From: Pseudomonadota bacterium
GTDB lineage: Bacteria; Myxococcota; Myxococcia; Myxococcales; Myxococcaceae
Reading direction: 5' to 3'
DNA length: 64,000 nucleotides
NCBI GenBank assembly: GCA_023423535.1
Contig: JAFAFL010000082.1
Span: 1-64,000 of the forward strand
Shown: piece after piece, positions 1 through 8,212 of the stretch
Position numbering within the stretch: the first letter of the stretch is position 1
How the letters are laid out: the number at the start of each line of letters is the position of its first letter
Notes under the pieces: model-generated
Database searches by the model: none
What the model was told of the DNA's origin: nothing
Seen by the model: the letters and a program-made list of their open reading frames with translations, nothing else
Position numbers and translations under genes: made by a program

Positions 1-83
1 CGGCACGAAGGCGTGTTGGGACAACCCCACCCGCGCGGCGCGCCACCCGGGGGGACGCTCCGCGCCTGATGCAGTGAAGAGGA

Positions 84-1907
84 CTAGAGCTCGCAGCCGG
101 TCATGGTGCCGCCGGCGCTGATGCCGATGTCACCCTGGCCCAGGCCGCAGTCGAGCGTGTTCGTGCCCGCCGCGCCGTCGAGGAGGTCGTCGCCCGCGCC
201 GCCGTTGAGCGTGTCGTCACCGGGGCCGCCGAAGAGCTGGTCGTCGCCGCCGAGACCGGAGAGCACGTTCACCGCCGGGTTGCCGTCGCCGCGGTCGGCG
301 CTGGTCGAGCCATAGATCACGTTGTCCAGCGCGTTGCCGGTCACGGTGCAGTCGTGCGCGCCGCAGACGAGGTTCTCCACCGTGGCGCCGATGTTGTCGT
401 TCTCGGTGCCCTCGCCGTCGTTGGCGAGCCCGTCGTCCATGGTGATGACCAGCGCCACGGTGCGCAGCGAGTAGTCCACCGTGTCCACGCCGTCGCCGCC
501 GATGATGGTGTCCGAGCCCGAGGGCGCGGCGCCCTGCGGGAAGGTGTCGTCGCCCGCGAGGCCGTTGAGCGTGTCGTCGCCGAGCCCGCCGTCGATCACG
601 TTCGCCAGCGCGCTGCCGGTGAGCACGTCGCCGAACGCGCTGCCCACGAGGTTCTCCACGTCGCCCATCACGTTGTCGTTCTCGTTCGCGCCGGTGGTGC
701 CGTCGTCCGCGACGCCGTTGATGCTGACGGTCACGCCCGCGGTGCGCAGGGCGTAGGAGACGGTGTCGATGCCCGGGCCGCCGTGGAAGACGTCCGCGCC
801 GTTCGCCGCGGTGCCCTCGAGGAAGGTGTCGTAGCCGGCCTCGCCGCGGAGGATGTCGTCGCCGCCACCACCGGAGAGCTGATCGTCGCCCGCGCCGGCG
901 TTGATGGTGTCGTTGCCCGCGCTGCCGGTCAGCACGTCGGCGAGCGCAGTGCCCACGAGGATCTCGATCGACGCGGTCACGTCGTCGCCCTCGGTCGCGC
1001 CGGTCTCACCGTCGTCCGCGCCCGCGCCCATCGTCACGGTCACGCCCACGGTGCGCCGCGCGTAGGTCACGGTGTCGATGCCCGAGCCGCCGTTGAACAC
1101 GTCCGCGCCGCTGTTGGCGGTGCCCTCGTCGAAGGTGTCGTCGTCCTCGTCGCCGTTGAGCGTGTCGATGCCCAGGCCGCCGGAGATGAGGTCGTTGCCC
1201 GTGCCGCCGTTGATGGTGTCGCCGCCGTCGCCGCCGGTGAGGGTGTCGTTGCCCGCGCCGCCGTACACGGTCAGCGCCGCCGCGTAGGCGAGGCCGGTGC
1301 CGCGGCCGCCCGCGCCGGTGAACACGTCGTTGCCCTCGCCGAGCGACGCGACGATCGACAGGGTGCCGCTGTTGCTGAAGTTGATGTCGCGGTTGCCGTC
1401 GGTGCCGGTGGAGATGCCGTCAGCGCCCACGGTGACCGTGTCCGCCACGCGGCTGCCGCGGATGCGGATGGAGTCGGCGCCGGCGCCGAGCGCGAGGTCC
1501 ACGCCGATCGCGGTGGAGGAGCCGGGGAGGAAGGAGCCCTGCAGGTAGTCGAGGATGACCGTGTTCGCGCCGGCCGAGCCGGTGACGTTCAGGCGCTTGG
1601 TGTTCGTGGTGTTCGCCACCACGCCGGCCGCGGTGACGCAGGGCACGCCGTTGACGAGCAGCGCCTTGTCCGCGCTGCGCAGCGAGACGATGGCGGTCTC
1701 GCCGTCGGCCATGGTGAAGCTCGCGAGGTTGCCGGTGAGGTCGCAGGCGATCGCGTCGAGGCGCTGCGGGACGCTGTCGAAGATGCCGGGGAAGCCCGGC
1801 TCGTCGCGCGGGACGTCCTCGTTGACACCTTCGCCGCAGCCGGTCACCGCGAGGGAGCCGGCGACGACACAGGACGTGAAGAGTCGCTTCAGGGGGAGGC
1901 GGTTCAT
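84..1907 (-). CDS. Lipoprotein with RTX-like Ca-binding nonapeptide repeats
   Basis: A 607-residue protein. The N-terminus is a lipoprotein signal with lipobox AVTGC (Cys24), so it should be exported by Sec and lipidated rather than secreted by a type I system. From about residue 160 on it is rich in GG-x-G-x-D-x-L nonapeptides (for example GGAGNDTLTGG, GGGGDDILRG), the hemolysin-type calcium-binding repeat, which folds as a Ca-stabilised beta-roll. Three longer units of roughly 95-105 residues can be seen, each opening with G-(I/V)-DTV-x-Y-x-x-RT. The ATG at 1907 is chosen because it opens the lipoprotein signal; the reading frame is open further upstream but without a signal sequence. No enzyme domain is visible. 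Probably a surface or adhesive protein; the function is inferred from the repeats only. Confidence 0.85.
   Translation of the reverse strand: MNRLPLKRLFTSCVVAGSLAVTGCGEGVNEDVPRDEPGFPGIFDSVPQRLDAIACDLTGNLASFTMADGETAIVSLRSADKALLVNGVPCVTAAGVVANTTNTKRLNVTGSAGANTVILDYLQGSFLPGSSTAIGVDLALGAGADSIRIRGSRVADTVTVGADGISTGTDGNRDINFSNSGTLSIVASLGEGNDVFTGAGGRGTGLAYAAALTVYGGAGNDTLTGGDGGDTINGGTGNDLISGGLGIDTLNGDEDDDTFDEGTANSGADVFNGGSGIDTVTYARRTVGVTVTMGAGADDGETGATEGDDVTASIEILVGTALADVLTGSAGNDTINAGAGDDQLSGGGGDDILRGEAGYDTFLEGTAANGADVFHGGPGIDTVSYALRTAGVTVSINGVADDGTTGANENDNVMGDVENLVGSAFGDVLTGSALANVIDGGLGDDTLNGLAGDDTFPQGAAPSGSDTIIGGDGVDTVDYSLRTVALVITMDDGLANDGEGTENDNIGATVENLVCGAHDCTVTGNALDNVIYGSTSADRGDGNPAVNVLSGLGGDDQLFGGPGDDTLNGGAGDDLLDGAAGTNTLDCGLGQGDIGISAGGTMTGCEL
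185..1095 (-). repeat. Three long tandem repeats in the RTX-like lipoprotein
   Basis: Three units of about 280-310 bases, each encoding a GIDTV-type opening, an RT-x-x-V beta strand, an ADDG-x-x-G acidic patch, a VE-x-LVG segment, then D-V-L-T-G-S-A and GDD-L nonapeptides. They start near 1092, 780 and 500 (minus strand). The units are diverged at DNA level, so the duplication is not recent. Limits are approximate because they were read by eye. Confidence 0.6.
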
Positions 1908-1962
1908 GGGGTGCTTTCGTGGTCGGAGAACGAGCCGAAGGGGCTCTCGGGCCGCGCTTCTG

Positions 1963-1978
1963 TGCGAGTTCAGTGCCA
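1963..1978 (-). promoter_or_regulatory. Sigma54-like -24/-12 promoter for the RTX-like lipoprotein
   Basis: On the minus strand the site reads TGGCACTGAACTCGCA. The -24 box TGGCAC is perfect, the -12 box is TCGC against consensus TTGC, and the GG-to-GC spacing fits the sigma54 consensus TGGCACrN4TTGCW. It lies 56-71 bases upstream of the ATG, leaving a leader of about 45 nucleotides. No enhancer site was identified. Confidence 0.45.
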
Positions 1979-2143
1979 CCGCCTCCAGTGGGACGCGAAA
2001 GCGCCCGCGCCACGCGAAGCGATCCGTGCCTTTCACTCGACGCCGCACCGCGCAGGCGCGCCGTACGCCGATCAGCGCACACGCCGCTCGGAGCGGGTCA
2101 GTGGGGGGAGGGGAGTCGAAAGGGACCGCGCGCCAGGGATGCG

Positions 2144-2839
2144 CTAGGGGCGAGGGAGATCGAGCCGGTACCCGACGCCGCGCACGCTCTTCAGCTCGAA
2201 GCGGGGGCCGAGCTTCCGCCGCAGGCTGGAGACGAAGTTGTCCACCGTGTGCGCGTCCACCACCACGTCCGAGCCCCACACCGCGTCGAGGATCTGATCG
2301 CGGGTCTGCGCCTCGCCCGGGCGGTCGGCGAAGTGGACGAGGAGGTCGAACTCGCGCCGGGTGAGCTCCACCGCCTCGCCCGCCGAGTCCCGCACCACCC
2401 GCGCGCGCCGGTCGATGAGGAAGCCCCCGAGCCGCTGCAGGTGGGACCCTTCCGCTTCGCCACCCACAGCGCGCTCGCGCCGCACCAGCGCCGCCACCCG
2501 CGCGAGCAGCTCACGCAGCCGGTAGGGCTTGGTCACGTAGTCGTCCGCGCCGTCGCCGAAGCCGCGCAGGACGTCGTCCTCGAGCGAGCGCGCGGTGAGC
2601 ATGAGCACGCGCGACGGGGCCCCGGCCGAACGCAGCTCGCGGCAGAGCGCGTAGCCGTCGCCATCCGGCAACATGAGGTCGAGCACCACCACGTCCCACG
2701 GGCCCTCGCCGAACCGCGCGCGCGCCTCGGAAGCGCTGGCCGCCGCGCCGGTGCGATAGCCCTGCTCGCGCAGGTTGTCCTCGAGCGTGAGCCGCAGGTT
2801 GCGATCGTCCTCCACCACGAGGACGGACGCCGCACTCAC
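2144..2839 (-). CDS. OmpR/PhoB-family response regulator
   Basis: 231 residues. The receiver domain (1-115) has the acidic pair E10/D11-D12, phospho-acceptor Asp54 in VVVLDLMLP, and the conserved Lys in TKPYR. The C-terminal winged-helix Trans_reg_C domain (about 135-230) has the typical LTRREFDLL and VRGVGYRL motifs. The GTG start overlaps the kinase stop codon by four bases (GTGA), so the pair is translationally coupled and this is the cognate regulator. It is the last gene of a four-gene operon with the sensor kinase, a vWA lipoprotein and a second lipoprotein. Direct repeats upstream of the operon could be its own binding site. Confidence 0.93.
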   Translation of the reverse strand: MSAASVLVVEDDRNLRLTLEDNLREQGYRTGAAASASEARARFGEGPWDVVVLDLMLPDGDGYALCRELRSAGAPSRVLMLTARSLEDDVLRGFGDGADDYVTKPYRLRELLARVAALVRRERAVGGEAEGSHLQRLGGFLIDRRARVVRDSAGEAVELTRREFDLLVHFADRPGEAQTRDQILDAVWGSDVVVDAHTVDNFVSSLRRKLGPRFELKSVRGVGYRLDLPRP

Positions 2840-4767
2840 GGCTTGAACCCCAGCTCGAAGGTGGCCCCGAGCGGTTCGCCCTTCTCGTCGCGCTCGCGCG
2901 GGGTCACGAGCCGAATCTCTCCGCCGTGCAGCCGCATGATGCGCCGGCAGATGGCGAGCCCGAGCCCGTTGCCGCCGCTTGCTCTGGCCTCCGCCTTCGC
3001 CTGTGCCTTCGCCTTCTGAGAGCCGCCCGGCAGCCGCTCGTACTCCTCGAAGACGCGCTCCCAGCTCTCGCGCGGAATGCCCCTGCCGTCGTCGGCGAGG
3101 CGCACGGTCATCCACTCGCCCTCGAGCCCGGCCCAGGCCTTCACCGTCACCGGGTCGCGCCCGCCGTGCCTGCAGGCGTTGTGGAGGAGGTTCGAGAGGA
3201 GGATGCGCAAGAGCTCCCCGTCCGCCTCCACGCGCGCGTCGCCCACCGCGCTGGCATCGAGCCGCAGCCGCGCGGGAGCGCTGGCGTTGACCTCCTCCGC
3301 CAGACCCTCGAGCAGCTCGCGCAGGGGCACGCTCTCCTTGCGCAGCCGCAGCTTCCCCTTCTCCAGCCGGTTGAAGGCGAGGATGTTCTCCACCAGCCGC
3401 GAGAGCGCGTCGGTCTCGTTGACGATCCGCGCCGGGTAGTCGCCCACGTTCGGCGCGCCCTCCGCGCGACGCTGCAGCGTCTCCGCCATCACCCTGATCG
3501 CGGAGAGCGGCGTGCGCAGCTCGTGCGACACCGTGGCGAGCAGCTCGCCTCGCAGCGCCACCAGCCTCCGCTTGCGCGAACCGGCCAGCCCCGCGAACAC
3601 CACGAAGCCGGCGCCGAAGAGCGCACTGCCGAGCAGGAGCCCGCTCTTCATCGCGTGCCGTGCGCGAACGCGGGTGCGAGCCGCCTCGCCATCCGGCGCC
3701 AGCCGCTGCAGCGGCAGCGCGTCCGCGAACACGGTCCCCTCGGGCACCGGCACGGAGAGCTCGTCGTCCGGAGAGAGCAGGCCGATCATCCGCAGTTCGT
3801 CGCGCACGCCCTCCACCTCCGCCGCGAGATCGACGCGAACGCCGCGCGCCTCGCCGACCGCGTCGCCGCCCTCGACGTAGTAGCCGTAGGCGATCACCGG
3901 GCGCTCCCGCAGCGAGAGCAGCGCGCCGCCTTCGCCGAGGGGAACGATCGTCGCGCGCCGTCCACCGCTGCCCGTGAGCCCGGCGCGTTCCGCGAAGTCC
4001 CGCGACTCCACGCCCGCGCGGTCGCTGAGCGCCACCAGCTTCGGGGCAAGGAACTGCATGTCCTCGTCGGTGAACGCGTCCCGCTGCGAGAGCACCGCCC
4101 GCTGCAGCCCGGGCAGATACGCACCGCGCGCGCCCTCCAGCCCGTCGCGCAGCAGTCGCCGCATGAGGTCGCCGTCGGGCCTTGCGCCGCGCTCGAGTCG
4201 CTCCAGCGTCCACAGGGTGAGCACCGCATCGTGCGACAGGGGCACGCGCTCGTGGACCCGATGCTCGAGCAGCGAGCGCACCCCGCGGGTGATGGCCTCC
4301 GCGTTCCCACCGTCGATCGCGCGGACGAGCTCACCCGTCATCCGCAGCCGGTCGGCCATCGCCGGGCCGAGCCCCAGCCCCTCCGCGCCGCGAGGTCCGT
4401 CCCGCTCGAGCACCTCCCAGAGCCTCTTCGCGGAAGCAGAGTTTCCGTTCGCCTCCACGCGCGCGCGGCCATGAGCGGTCCGCGGCAGCACCTGCCTGCC
4501 GCCGCGGAAGAGGAGCAGCTGCGAGTCGTCGGCCAGCGGATCCGCCACCGCGCGGTCGAGTTCACCTCTCGCCGCGTCGAGCCTCTCCGACAGCCGCATC
4601 CGCAGCGTCTGCTGCGCCGCGCGCACGACCGCCCGGTCGCGGTCATCGAGCGCGCGAAGGGCCTCCTCGCGCTCGCGGCTGAAGATGCCGTGGAGGGGAA
4701 CGAGCCCCGCGCACAAGAGCGCGATGGGGACGATGTAGAGGAGGCGCCCTGCCGTCAGAGTCTTCAA
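2836..4767 (-). CDS. Membrane sensor histidine kinase
   Basis: 643 residues from a TTG start placed directly after the vWA gene stop; the frame is open further upstream but only inside the vWA gene. TM1 is near the N-terminus (LLYIVPIALLCAGLVPLHG), followed by a large periplasmic sensor region of about 300 residues with no recognisable domain, then TM2 (GLLLGSALFGAGFVVFAGLA). The cytoplasmic part has HisKA with phospho-acceptor His in VSHELRTPLSA and HATPase_c with the N box NLLHNACRHGG, ADDGRGIP and GNGLGLAICRRIM. A Gln/Lys/Ala-rich insertion (QKAKAQAKAEARASGG) lies just before the last glycine box, inside the ATP-lid region, which is unusual. It should phosphorylate the regulator encoded next; the signal is unknown but the operon mates are envelope lipoproteins. 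Confidence 0.92.
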   Translation of the reverse strand: MKTLTAGRLLYIVPIALLCAGLVPLHGIFSREREEALRALDDRDRAVVRAAQQTLRMRLSERLDAARGELDRAVADPLADDSQLLLFRGGRQVLPRTAHGRARVEANGNSASAKRLWEVLERDGPRGAEGLGLGPAMADRLRMTGELVRAIDGGNAEAITRGVRSLLEHRVHERVPLSHDAVLTLWTLERLERGARPDGDLMRRLLRDGLEGARGAYLPGLQRAVLSQRDAFTDEDMQFLAPKLVALSDRAGVESRDFAERAGLTGSGGRRATIVPLGEGGALLSLRERPVIAYGYYVEGGDAVGEARGVRVDLAAEVEGVRDELRMIGLLSPDDELSVPVPEGTVFADALPLQRLAPDGEAARTRVRARHAMKSGLLLGSALFGAGFVVFAGLAGSRKRRLVALRGELLATVSHELRTPLSAIRVMAETLQRRAEGAPNVGDYPARIVNETDALSRLVENILAFNRLEKGKLRLRKESVPLRELLEGLAEEVNASAPARLRLDASAVGDARVEADGELLRILLSNLLHNACRHGGRDPVTVKAWAGLEGEWMTVRLADDGRGIPRESWERVFEEYERLPGGSQKAKAQAKAEARASGGNGLGLAICRRIMRLHGGEIRLVTPRERDEKGEPLGATFELGFKP

Positions 4768-4768
4768 G

Positions 4769-6376
4769 TCACCGCACCACCGGAACGTGATCGAAATCCA
4801 TCGCGTCGGCCGGCACCTCGCGGGCGAAGCGATCCGTGCGCGCGTCCGCCTTCCGCGCCCGGTCGATGAGCTCGCGCAGCTCGGCGACCTCGGGTCGTGC
4901 GCGCGTGGCCGCGGGCAGCGCGTCGTACCGCGCCACGAGCCCCGACCACTCCACGTTGCGCACCCAGTACGAACCGCGAAGCTTCTCCGCGAACTGCGCC
5001 ACGAGGAACGCGAGCTGCGCGTCACCGGTCGCCTGCGACATCTCCGGCCTCAGCGCGGCTTGCGGCAGCGGCGACTCGAAGAGCCTGCTCTCGCCGCCCT
5101 CCGGCGCCTTGTAGCGGACGCGGAAGGTGCCGAGCGGAGCGCCCGACGTCGCACTGCCGTCGCGCAGCTTCACCTCATAGAGCGCGGTCACGGTGTGGCC
5201 AGCGCCGAGGTCCCCGGCGTCCACGCGATCGTTGGCGAAGTCCTCGGTGCGCAGCATTCGGTTCTCGTACCCGAGGAGCCGATACCGCGCGACGACGCGG
5301 CTGTCGAACTGGACCTGGAGCTTCACGTCCTTCGCCACCAGCTGCAGCGTGCCGGTCGCCTGCTCCACGAACAGGCGCCGCGCCTCGGAGAGCCGGTCCA
5401 CGTACGCGTACTGCCCGTCGCCGCGCTGCGCGAGCCGCTCCATGAGCACGTCGTTGTAGTTGCCCATCCCGAAGCCCACCGCGGTCAGCGCCACGCCCTT
5501 CGACGCCTGCGCGCGCACGGTCTCGAAGATGCGGTCGCCGTCGGTCACGCCGCTGTTCGCCACGCCGTCGCTGAGCAGCAGCACGCGCCGGTTCAGCTCC
5601 GCCGGCGCCTCTGCCGCCATGCGGTACGCGAGCGCGAGCCCCGCCTGCACGTTCGTCGAGCCCTCGGGCTCCAGCGACTCGATCGCGGCGAGGATGACCT
5701 GCCGCTGCGCCGCGGACGTCGGCTCCAGCACCACGCGCGCCTTCGTGCCGTACACCACCAGCGCCACCTGATCCCGCTCGTCGAGCGACTCGAGCAGCAG
5801 CGCCAAAGACCGCTTCACCAGCCCGAGCCGGTTCTCCATCGCCATCGATCCGGAGACATCGACGGTGAAGACGAGCAGCGCCGGCTTCCGCGCCGCGGCG
5901 GTGATCTCCCGCGCGCGCATGCCCAGCTTGAGCACGTGGTAGCCCTTCCGGTTCGGCGAGGGAAAGCCCTCCACCTGCACCGCGAAAGGCGCCTCGCCCG
6001 GGTCCGCGTACGCGTAGCGGAACGCGTTGACGAACTCCTCCACGCGCACCGCCGCCTCCTCCGGCAGATGCCCTCGTTGCAGGTACCCGCGCGCGAGCGA
6101 ATAGGACGCGGTGTCCACGTCGGCGGAGAAGGTGGAGAGGGGCTCCTCCTCCGTGTCCACCGTGGGGTTCACGCCGTAGTGCTGGAAGTAGGTGTCCGCG
6201 TACGGCTTGCCGTTCACCACCGCCAGCCCTTCGAACTCGCCGCCCTGCGGAGCGGCAGGAGGCAACCCGGTCGCGCGACGCTCGTGCACCGGCGCTCGGG
6301 AGCAGGCACCGGCCAGCGCGATCGCCACCAGCACCGCCGCGAAGAGCGAGAGCTTCACCAGCTGATTGGGCTTCAC
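4769..6376 (-). CDS. YfbK-type von Willebrand factor A lipoprotein
   Basis: 535 residues, GTG start overlapping the previous gene by four bases. Lipobox LAGAC (Cys25). A YfbK-like N-terminal domain (about 45-150, with NPTVDT and STFSADVDTASY) precedes a vWA domain with the MIDAS motif DVSGS at 173-177 and the downstream GSTNVQAGL and LLLSDG segments. A YfbK-type C-terminal domain (DUF3520-like) follows. vWA domains bind protein partners through a metal ion. Being co-transcribed with a sensor kinase, it may act in the envelope as part of the sensing or response machinery; that is inference from context. Confidence 0.88.
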   Translation of the reverse strand: MKPNQLVKLSLFAAVLVAIALAGACSRAPVHERRATGLPPAAPQGGEFEGLAVVNGKPYADTYFQHYGVNPTVDTEEEPLSTFSADVDTASYSLARGYLQRGHLPEEAAVRVEEFVNAFRYAYADPGEAPFAVQVEGFPSPNRKGYHVLKLGMRAREITAAARKPALLVFTVDVSGSMAMENRLGLVKRSLALLLESLDERDQVALVVYGTKARVVLEPTSAAQRQVILAAIESLEPEGSTNVQAGLALAYRMAAEAPAELNRRVLLLSDGVANSGVTDGDRIFETVRAQASKGVALTAVGFGMGNYNDVLMERLAQRGDGQYAYVDRLSEARRLFVEQATGTLQLVAKDVKLQVQFDSRVVARYRLLGYENRMLRTEDFANDRVDAGDLGAGHTVTALYEVKLRDGSATSGAPLGTFRVRYKAPEGGESRLFESPLPQAALRPEMSQATGDAQLAFLVAQFAEKLRGSYWVRNVEWSGLVARYDALPAATRARPEVAELRELIDRARKADARTDRFAREVPADAMDFDHVPVVR

Positions 6377-7239
6377 GGCTGCACCTCCACCGGCACCGAC
6401 AACGGCAGCGCCGGAGCCGAGATCGAGGCCGAGGATAGCAGCGCCTCCCCCTGCGCCTCCGGCCGCGCCGCCACCAGCCGCTGCACGCGCGCCATCACCC
6501 CGTCAGCGAGTCGTTCGCTCGCCCCCTCCAGCAGCCTCCGCCGCAGCTTCGCCGCCTTGCGCTGCATCCCTCCCGCGACGACGCGCTCCTCGCCCTCGAT
6601 GCGCTCGTGCACGGTGAAGAGGAGGGTGCCGGTCTTCACGTCGAACAGCGTGGCCTCGAGCACGCCCGCCGCCGCGAGGGTGCGACCCTTCACCACCAGC
6701 GCGCCGATCCCGGTGGCCCAGGTCACCGCGCCCGCGTTCGCCCAGCGATCCTCGACGAAGCGGTTGCGGTAGAGCAGCAGGTAGTCCGCGCGGTACCTCG
6801 CCGCGAGCTCGCGCAGCCCGCTGATCCCGCGGTCGGCGGGGAAGTCGGTGGAGACCTCGCACACCAGCTCGAAGTGACCCGAGCGGTCGAGCGCATCGGT
6901 CAGCACCGCCGGCACGCCCGCCAGGGGGACCTCGTTCTCCGGTGCGTAGGCCGTGCGCACCGGCACCACGCCCACCCGCGCGCGCTGCTCGAGAAACACC
7001 GGCGCCTCGAGGATCTGCCGCAGCGACGCCTCGCTCAGCGAACCGGTGCGGTCCTGCACGAAGTGATTCTGCGTGAGCACCGGCGGCGGCGAGGCCTGCC
7101 CGCGCGAGGACTCCTCCTCCGCGTAGGCCACATGCGGCAGCTCGGCGCCCAGCGCCTTCCGCGCGGCACAGCCGGAGAGCAGCGAGAGCGAGACCAACAA
7201 TGAAAAGCACGACGTGGAGACGAGAGACCCTGCGTTCAT
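6373..7239 (-). CDS. Lipoprotein of unknown function, first gene of kinase operon
   Basis: 288 residues. The ATG is preceded by a strong ribosome-binding site (AAGGAGGG, spaced 6-7 bases). The lipobox is LLSGC (Cys24). The mature part (about 85-230) has an alternating alpha/beta pattern (VGVVPVRTAY, YRADYLLLYRN, GVLEATLFDVKTGTLLF) that resembles the CsgG/LpoB-like fold of outer-membrane-associated lipoproteins, but I do not recognise a named family. It opens the operon that continues with the vWA lipoprotein, kinase and regulator, so all four products are probably made together. Confidence 0.8.
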   Translation of the reverse strand: MNAGSLVSTSCFSLLVSLSLLSGCAARKALGAELPHVAYAEEESSRGQASPPPVLTQNHFVQDRTGSLSEASLRQILEAPVFLEQRARVGVVPVRTAYAPENEVPLAGVPAVLTDALDRSGHFELVCEVSTDFPADRGISGLRELAARYRADYLLLYRNRFVEDRWANAGAVTWATGIGALVVKGRTLAAAGVLEATLFDVKTGTLLFTVHERIEGEERVVAGGMQRKAAKLRRRLLEGASERLADGVMARVQRLVAARPEAQGEALLSSASISAPALPLSVPVEVQP

Positions 7240-7309
7240 TCGGGGCCCTCCTTTCAGCGCGGAAGCATCACCATCCGCAGCCGAAGGGGCCTCCAGCGGG
7301 CCTCATCTC

Positions 7310-7328
7310 TTCATCATCGTTTCATCAT
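7310..7328. promoter_or_regulatory. Phased direct repeats upstream of the two-component operon
   Basis: TTCATCAT occurs at 7310-7317 and 7321-7328, exactly 11 bases apart; a half match (TCAT) continues the phase at 7303-7306. OmpR/PhoB-family regulators bind direct repeats with an 11-base period. The site lies 71-89 bases upstream of the first gene of an operon encoding such a regulator, so autoregulation is plausible. Chance occurrence cannot be excluded. Confidence 0.4.
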
Positions 7329-7338
7329 GAAGAGCGGC

Positions 7339-8007
7339 TCAGACGTTCGCCGGCGGCCGGATCCCCAACTCCCTCGCCAGCAGCGCGATCTGGGTCCGGT
7401 TCTCCTGGTTGAGCTTCCGGTAGAGGCTCGACACGTGGGCCTTCACCGTGCGCTCGCTGATCCCGAGGTGCGACGCGATCTTCAGGTTGTCCGCGCCGGC
7501 GGCGATGAAGGCGAGCACCTCGCGCTCCCTCACCGAGAGCTGTCCGAGGATCCGCACCCGTCCATCCGGCTCCGGCCTGCGCGCGAGCAGCGACTCGAAG
7601 GATGCGGCCGGGAAGATGCTCGCCCCGCGCGCGACGGAGAGCAGGCCATCCACCAGCGCCTCACAGGTCGCGGTCCGCTTGTCGAGGCATCCCTGGGCGC
7701 CGGCGCCGAAGCAGCGGTCCACCACTCCGGGCCCCACGTCGTCCGCCAGCACGAGCAGCGCCACGTCCGGGTGTATCTCGTGGATGCGTTCCACCAGCGC
7801 GATGGTCTCCTCCCATCGGCCGCCGACGTCGATCAGCGCGACCCGGGGGCGCATCTGATCGATGAGGTGGGCGAACTCGGTGGAGTCACCACTCTCTGCC
7901 GCGACGTCGAAGCCGGCGGAGGTGACGACCCGGCCGATGCACTCGCGGATCAGCGCCTGGGGGGCGAGGATGGCGAGGCGGAACTCGGGATTGGTTTCGC
8001 CGCTCAT
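7339..8007 (-). CDS. LuxR/NarL-type regulator with an atypical receiver domain
   Basis: 222 residues. The C-terminal HTH_LuxR domain (about 155-215) is clear: LSVREREVLAFIAAG, NLKIASHLGISERTVKAHV. The N-terminal half is receiver-like, with an Asp in VALIDVGG and a Lys after CLD, but the acidic pair at the end of beta-1 is missing (ILAPQALI instead of a D/E-D pair). It may therefore not be phosphorylated in the usual way. No kinase is adjacent; it is transcribed divergently from the M23 peptidase gene. The ATG at 8007 is used because the frame upstream is open but not conserved-looking. Confidence 0.85.
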   Translation of the reverse strand: MSGETNPEFRLAILAPQALIRECIGRVVTSAGFDVAAESGDSTEFAHLIDQMRPRVALIDVGGRWEETIALVERIHEIHPDVALLVLADDVGPGVVDRCFGAGAQGCLDKRTATCEALVDGLLSVARGASIFPAASFESLLARRPEPDGRVRILGQLSVREREVLAFIAAGADNLKIASHLGISERTVKAHVSSLYRKLNQENRTQIALLARELGIRPPANV

Positions 8008-8212
8008 GGGGTGCGGAATAGACGCATCCACCGGCGGTCCCTCAACCCCGCCTCCCAAAAAACGGGCTCCAAATGTCCGCGTCGGAACCTTGCGCGGGCC
8101 TTCATGCTTTTGGTGCGTCAAACCTGCACGACCGCAGGCCAGCCGATCGGGCAGGAACGGCCCATGGGATCTGGGGGAAATAGCCCCTTGCCTCTCCTGT
8201 TGTGTTGCCGCC

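Noticed and set aside
1..83. Possible end of an upstream gene
   Set aside because: Too short to recognise any reading frame or signal.
354..2147. Long plus-strand open frame opposite the RTX-like lipoprotein
   Set aside because: Its translation is a monotonous Val/Ala/Arg/Asp/His composition, the usual antisense shadow of a GC-rich repeat gene; the minus strand gives real motifs and a signal peptide.
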